In this document: positions 7,085 through 9,190 of the stretch, piece by piece
How the letters are laid out: every line of letters begins with the position of its first letter
Position numbering within the stretch: the first letter of the stretch is position 1
From: Minisyncoccota bacterium
Lineage (GTDB): Bacteria; Patescibacteriota; Minisyncoccia; Phycocordibacterales; Phycocordibacteraceae
DNA length: 9,190 nucleotides
NCBI GenBank assembly: GCA_022844065.1
Contig: JALHML010000009.1
Span: 2,934-12,123 of the forward strand
Reading direction: 5' to 3'
Position numbers and translations under genes: made by a program
The notes under the pieces: generated by a model
Databases searched by the model: none
What the model saw: the letters and a program-made list of their open reading frames with translations, nothing else
Told to the model about the DNA's origin: nothing

Positions 7085-8110
7085 TTGGGGATAGGAATCA
7101 TGTTCATGCCACGCGCCGCCGGCGCATTCTGGCCTTTTTCTATAACACGCGCATCGGACGGTACTTCGACCGTACCCATGGTCCATGACAGTAGCCTTGA
7201 TCTGCTTCAGGCAGCCGTTAACCCTGACCCAAATCCTGCCAAGGGCCGTGGTGGCATTACAACAACTGGCGGGTCGGCGCTTATCGCCTATACGGGCCCA
7301 GACGGTACTATTGCAGACATTGATCGCACCACCTCCTCTGGTCGCATCTCTACGTATACCGTTCGTGAGGGAGACTCCCTCTCGGAGATCGCAGACATGT
7401 TCGACGTATCGATGAATACGATCCTTTGGGCAAATAACCTCTCCAATAAGGGTGCCGTACGCCCAGGCATGACTCTTGTTATCCTTCCGGTGTCCGGTAT
7501 CCGTCACGAAGTAGTATCGGGCGATACTCTCGCGACCCTCGCAAAGCGCTACAACTCTGACGCTGACGAGATTGCTTCCTATAATGGCCTTTCTCGTGCT
7601 GGCTCCCTTACTGCCGGCGACACCGTTATCATCCCTGGTGGCGAGATTGCTGAAGTTAAGGCTCCTGTAAAGAAGTCAGTTGCAAAGGCCACGTCAAAGA
7701 TTAAGACTGGAGGCAGTTTTGGTGCTGTGCGTGGTACCGGAAACAGTTCAAGTGCAGTATCGGGCGGCTTTGCAAACCCTGCCCCGTCCGGTCGTGTGTC
7801 CCAGGGTATCCACGGCTGGAACGGTGTTGACCTTGCAGCGCCGCAGGGCTCTTCGGTTAATGCTGCTGCTGGCGGTACGGTCATTGTCTCGCGTGTTGGT
7901 GGGTGGAACGGCGGATACGGCAACTACGTGGTTATTGATCACGGAAACGGCGTACAGACCCTTTACTCGCACATGAGCACTAATGCTGTATCGGTTGGTG
8001 AGACAGTCTCCCGTGGCCAAAACATTGGTACGGTTGGAAACACCGGACAGTCTACCGGCTACCATCTCCACTTCGAGGTTCGTGGCGCGAAGAATCCATT
8101 CGGTTCCTAG
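7085..8110 (+). CDS. LysM-LysM-M23 family cell-wall metallopeptidase
   Basis: A secreted or membrane-anchored peptidoglycan hydrolase of the M23 (LytM/NlpD-type) family; 341 residues from TTG 7085, probably longer at the N-terminus. Numbering from TTG: remainder of a signal/anchor helix ending 'PRAAGAF' (9-15), LysM 1 (89-136, 'YTVREGDSLSEIADMF'), LysM 2 (140-185, 'HEVVSGDTLATLAKRY'), a Lys/Ser/Gly-rich linker (190-235), and the M23 domain (236-340). Likely zinc ligands are His243 and Asp249 in 'HGWNGVD' and His329 in 'HLH' (327-329), with His296 in 'YSHMS' at the active site. The first motif is H-x5-D rather than the textbook H-x3-D; I recall similar 'HGxNGVD' forms in CPR proteins. LysM domains bind glycan and position the peptidase, suggesting wall remodelling, division or daughter-cell separation. 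The gene has its own predicted promoter, divergent from uvrD, and ends just before a strong terminator. Confidence 0.88.
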   Translation: MGIGIMFMPRAAGAFWPFSITRASDGTSTVPMVHDSSLDLLQAAVNPDPNPAKGRGGITTTGGSALIAYTGPDGTIADIDRTTSSGRISTYTVREGDSLSEIADMFDVSMNTILWANNLSNKGAVRPGMTLVILPVSGIRHEVVSGDTLATLAKRYNSDADEIASYNGLSRAGSLTAGDTVIIPGGEIAEVKAPVKKSVAKATSKIKTGGSFGAVRGTGNSSSAVSGGFANPAPSGRVSQGIHGWNGVDLAAPQGSSVNAAAGGTVIVSRVGGWNGGYGNYVVIDHGNGVQTLYSHMSTNAVSVGETVSRGQNIGTVGNTGQSTGYHLHFEVRGAKNPFGS

Positions 8111-8119
8111 AGTACAGAT

Positions 8120-8156
8120 AAAAGAAAACCCCGGAACTTGTCCGGGGTTTTCTTTT
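8120..8156. terminator. Bidirectional intrinsic terminator
   Basis: A perfect 16-bp inverted repeat: AAAAGAAAACCCCGGA (8120-8135), loop ACTTG, TCCGGGGTTTTCTTTT (8141-8156). The GC core is flanked by A-runs on one side and T-runs on the other, so either strand gives a stem followed by U residues. It sits between the convergent M23 peptidase gene (stop at 8110) and the membrane-protein gene (stop at 8165) and should end both transcripts. Confidence 0.92.
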
Positions 8157-8164
8157 TGTGTTCC

Positions 8165-8839
8165 TTACGCTGCTACTGGCTCGACCGTAACTACGTCTTC
8201 AACCACCCGCCCTTTCAGGGCTTGGTATGCATATACCATAGCGATGAACGAGATAGGAATGGTAACGAAGAGACCAACGAGAAGCGCAAGCAACCCGAGA
8301 ATGTTTAGAACAACGAGCGAGAGTGAAAGCTGAAAGAGCTTCCAGCGGTTTCCCTTGGTGAGCGCCATACTGCGCTTGATCGCATCAATCGGACCGAGTT
8401 TTTCCTCAATGACAATGTAGCCGACGAACGCAAGCATGAGGCCAACGATAATGCCGGGAACAATAAGAAGAATAAGACCTCCGAGGATCATGAGGCCTGC
8501 AAGGAGGCTTGTGCCGAGGAACTTCCAGAATGGATGTGGATGCCAGAGGTCCTTAAGGGATACGTCTTCTGGCTTGTCATGCGCGCGTAGGAAGAATGCG
8601 GTTTCTCCCATGCTAATGAGAAAGGACACACCAATACCAAGTGCCATAGAAACAAGCCCAAGCATGAGTGCGGCCATGTCTCCGTTCAACTTGCCGGCCT
8701 CCTCAACTAGGGTTTGCACGAGATTTACGGCGACGTTGATAAGGAATAGAAGAATTCCTGCCTGTACGAATATCCATGGTCGGGACTTAAAGGTATTCCA
8801 CCCATGGGTAAGCGCCTCCTTAACAGAAAAAGTATTCAT
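8165..8839 (-). CDS. Polytopic membrane protein, GPDPase-membrane-domain/DUF975-like
   Basis: A 224-residue integral membrane protein. Hydrophobic segments lie near 22-44, 55-79, 106-127, 129-146, 170-190 and 190-207. The N-terminus 'FSVKEALTHGWNTFKSRPW' and the amphipathic 'LGPIDAIKRSMALTKGNRWKLF' (148-169) resemble proteins of the glycerophosphodiester phosphodiesterase membrane-domain, YciC and DUF975 groups, in which a 'GP.EALKRSW.LTKGN' loop follows a helical hairpin. No catalytic domain is fused, so enzyme activity is not implied; the function of such stand-alone proteins is unknown to me. The ATG lies 2 nt after the TraR/DksA-like stop without a Shine-Dalgarno, pointing to co-transcription and translational coupling. 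The short tail 'VVEDVVTVEPVAA' is probably soluble. The gene ends at the shared bidirectional terminator. Confidence 0.75.
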   Translation of the reverse strand: MNTFSVKEALTHGWNTFKSRPWIFVQAGILLFLINVAVNLVQTLVEEAGKLNGDMAALMLGLVSMALGIGVSFLISMGETAFFLRAHDKPEDVSLKDLWHPHPFWKFLGTSLLAGLMILGGLILLIVPGIIVGLMLAFVGYIVIEEKLGPIDAIKRSMALTKGNRWKLFQLSLSLVVLNILGLLALLVGLFVTIPISFIAMVYAYQALKGRVVEDVVTVEPVAA

Positions 8840-8841
8840 AG

Positions 8842-9190
8842 TTAGCCGTTCATGTGTGTCTTACAGGTTGCAGCAGCAGGATCAGCCTCAAGACGATCCT
8901 CTTCGATTACCTCGTCACCTGCGACACAGGTGCCGTACATACCGTCCTCGATTCTTGCAAGTGCAGCGACTACGTCGTTATAACGATGCTCGAGGTCTGT
9001 GAGGATGGCGGCATTGTTGCCGAACTCCTCCATTTGGTCTGCACGATCGTTTGGATCTGCCTCAAGACCGGTCTCTTCAGGGGTAGCTTCCCAGTCGTTT
9101 GGGTTACTCGGGTTCTTTCGGCCAACGGTGGCAAGTTCTGCTTCAAGTGCTGCTTTCTCTTCGATTAAACGTGCGCGGAATTGTTCGATT
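8842..9190 (-). CDS. TraR/DksA-family protein, 5' end beyond window
   Basis: Read on the minus strand from the right edge: 115 codons are open (frame from 9189) to TAA at 8844-8842, and the start lies outside the window. The internal ATG at 9033 is not a credible start, because conserved sequence precedes it. Visible order: a helical segment 'IEEKAALEAELATVGRKNP', 'SNPNDWEATPEET', an acidic segment 'EADPNDRADQMEEF', the coiled-coil helix 'LEHRYNDVVAALARIEDG', then the zinc-finger region 'MYGTCVAGDEVIEEDRLEA' and 'TCKTHMNG'. DksA/TraR proteins enter the RNA polymerase secondary channel and alter initiation, usually with a CxxC...CxxC or CxxC...CxxH finger. Here the first knuckle is C-V-A-G, so one zinc ligand is missing, while C-K-T-H is kept. 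Regulatory function in this lineage is inferred from family only. Confidence 0.85.
   Translation of the reverse strand, partial: IEQFRARLIEEKAALEAELATVGRKNPSNPNDWEATPEETGLEADPNDRADQMEEFGNNAAILTDLEHRYNDVVAALARIEDGMYGTCVAGDEVIEEDRLEADPAAATCKTHMNG

Noticed and set aside
6934..7507. Minus-strand open frames at 6934-7179 and 7064-7507
   Set aside because: They are antisense to the peptidase leader and LysM region, have no recognisable motifs, and have Arg/Cys-rich composition typical of shadow frames.
6929..8110. Genetic code 25 (TGA = Gly) to explain the peptidase leader
   Set aside because: Lineages using that code have many TGA codons within genes. Here over 2,900 codons of other genes contain none, so a single TGA does not justify the recoding.

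Overview
The window looks like a piece of a Candidate Phyla Radiation (Patescibacteria) chromosome, most likely a parcubacterial lineage with balanced GC. This is recognised from protein sequence, not from a search. The LysM/M23 peptidase, the TraR/DksA-like protein ('VGRKNPSNPNDWEATPEET') and the secreted protein carrying 'STVNWINSGFQGSPAFV', 'NNPYG' and 'TPGSVI' are of a kind I associate with that group. Genes are compact, with 1-5 nt gaps, and mostly lack a clear Shine-Dalgarno sequence.

Left part (1-4040, minus strand): a three-gene envelope/secretion cassette read right to left. It holds a membrane-anchored or secreted protein with a thrombospondin-3-like calcium loop (3036-4040), a secreted conserved CPR protein of unknown function (1565-3034), and a polytopic TrbL/VirB6-like inner-membrane protein (1-1559) that runs off the left edge. 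The last has 519 uninterrupted codons in the window and no stop. The spacing suggests one operon, which I interpret as part of the reduced type IV secretion-like apparatus of CPR bacteria.

Middle (4124-6815, minus strand): housekeeping genes uvrD/pcrA-type helicase and ksgA/rsmA, separated by 1 nt. An 83-nt spacer with no convincing terminator separates ksgA from the envelope cassette, so read-through is possible.

Right part: between uvrD and a plus-strand gene for a two-LysM, M23-type cell-wall peptidase lies a divergent control region with two predicted sigma70-type promoters whose -10 boxes overlap. The peptidase leader holds a small hairpin plus U-tract. Its reading frame clearly extends upstream of the first usable TTG start, but the only upstream ATG is separated from it by one in-frame TGA. 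The peptidase gene ends at a perfect 16-bp bidirectional terminator. It converges there with a minus-strand pair: a TraR/DksA-like protein (5' end off the right edge) followed after 2 nt by a polytopic membrane protein.

None of the seven stop codons visible in the window is TGA and no long frame contains one, so the peptidase leader TGA stands out. No RNA genes, CRISPR arrays, insertion sequences or attachment sites were seen. The most notable items are the CPR secretion-like cassette, the peptidase start problem, and the incomplete zinc-finger motif in the DksA-like protein.
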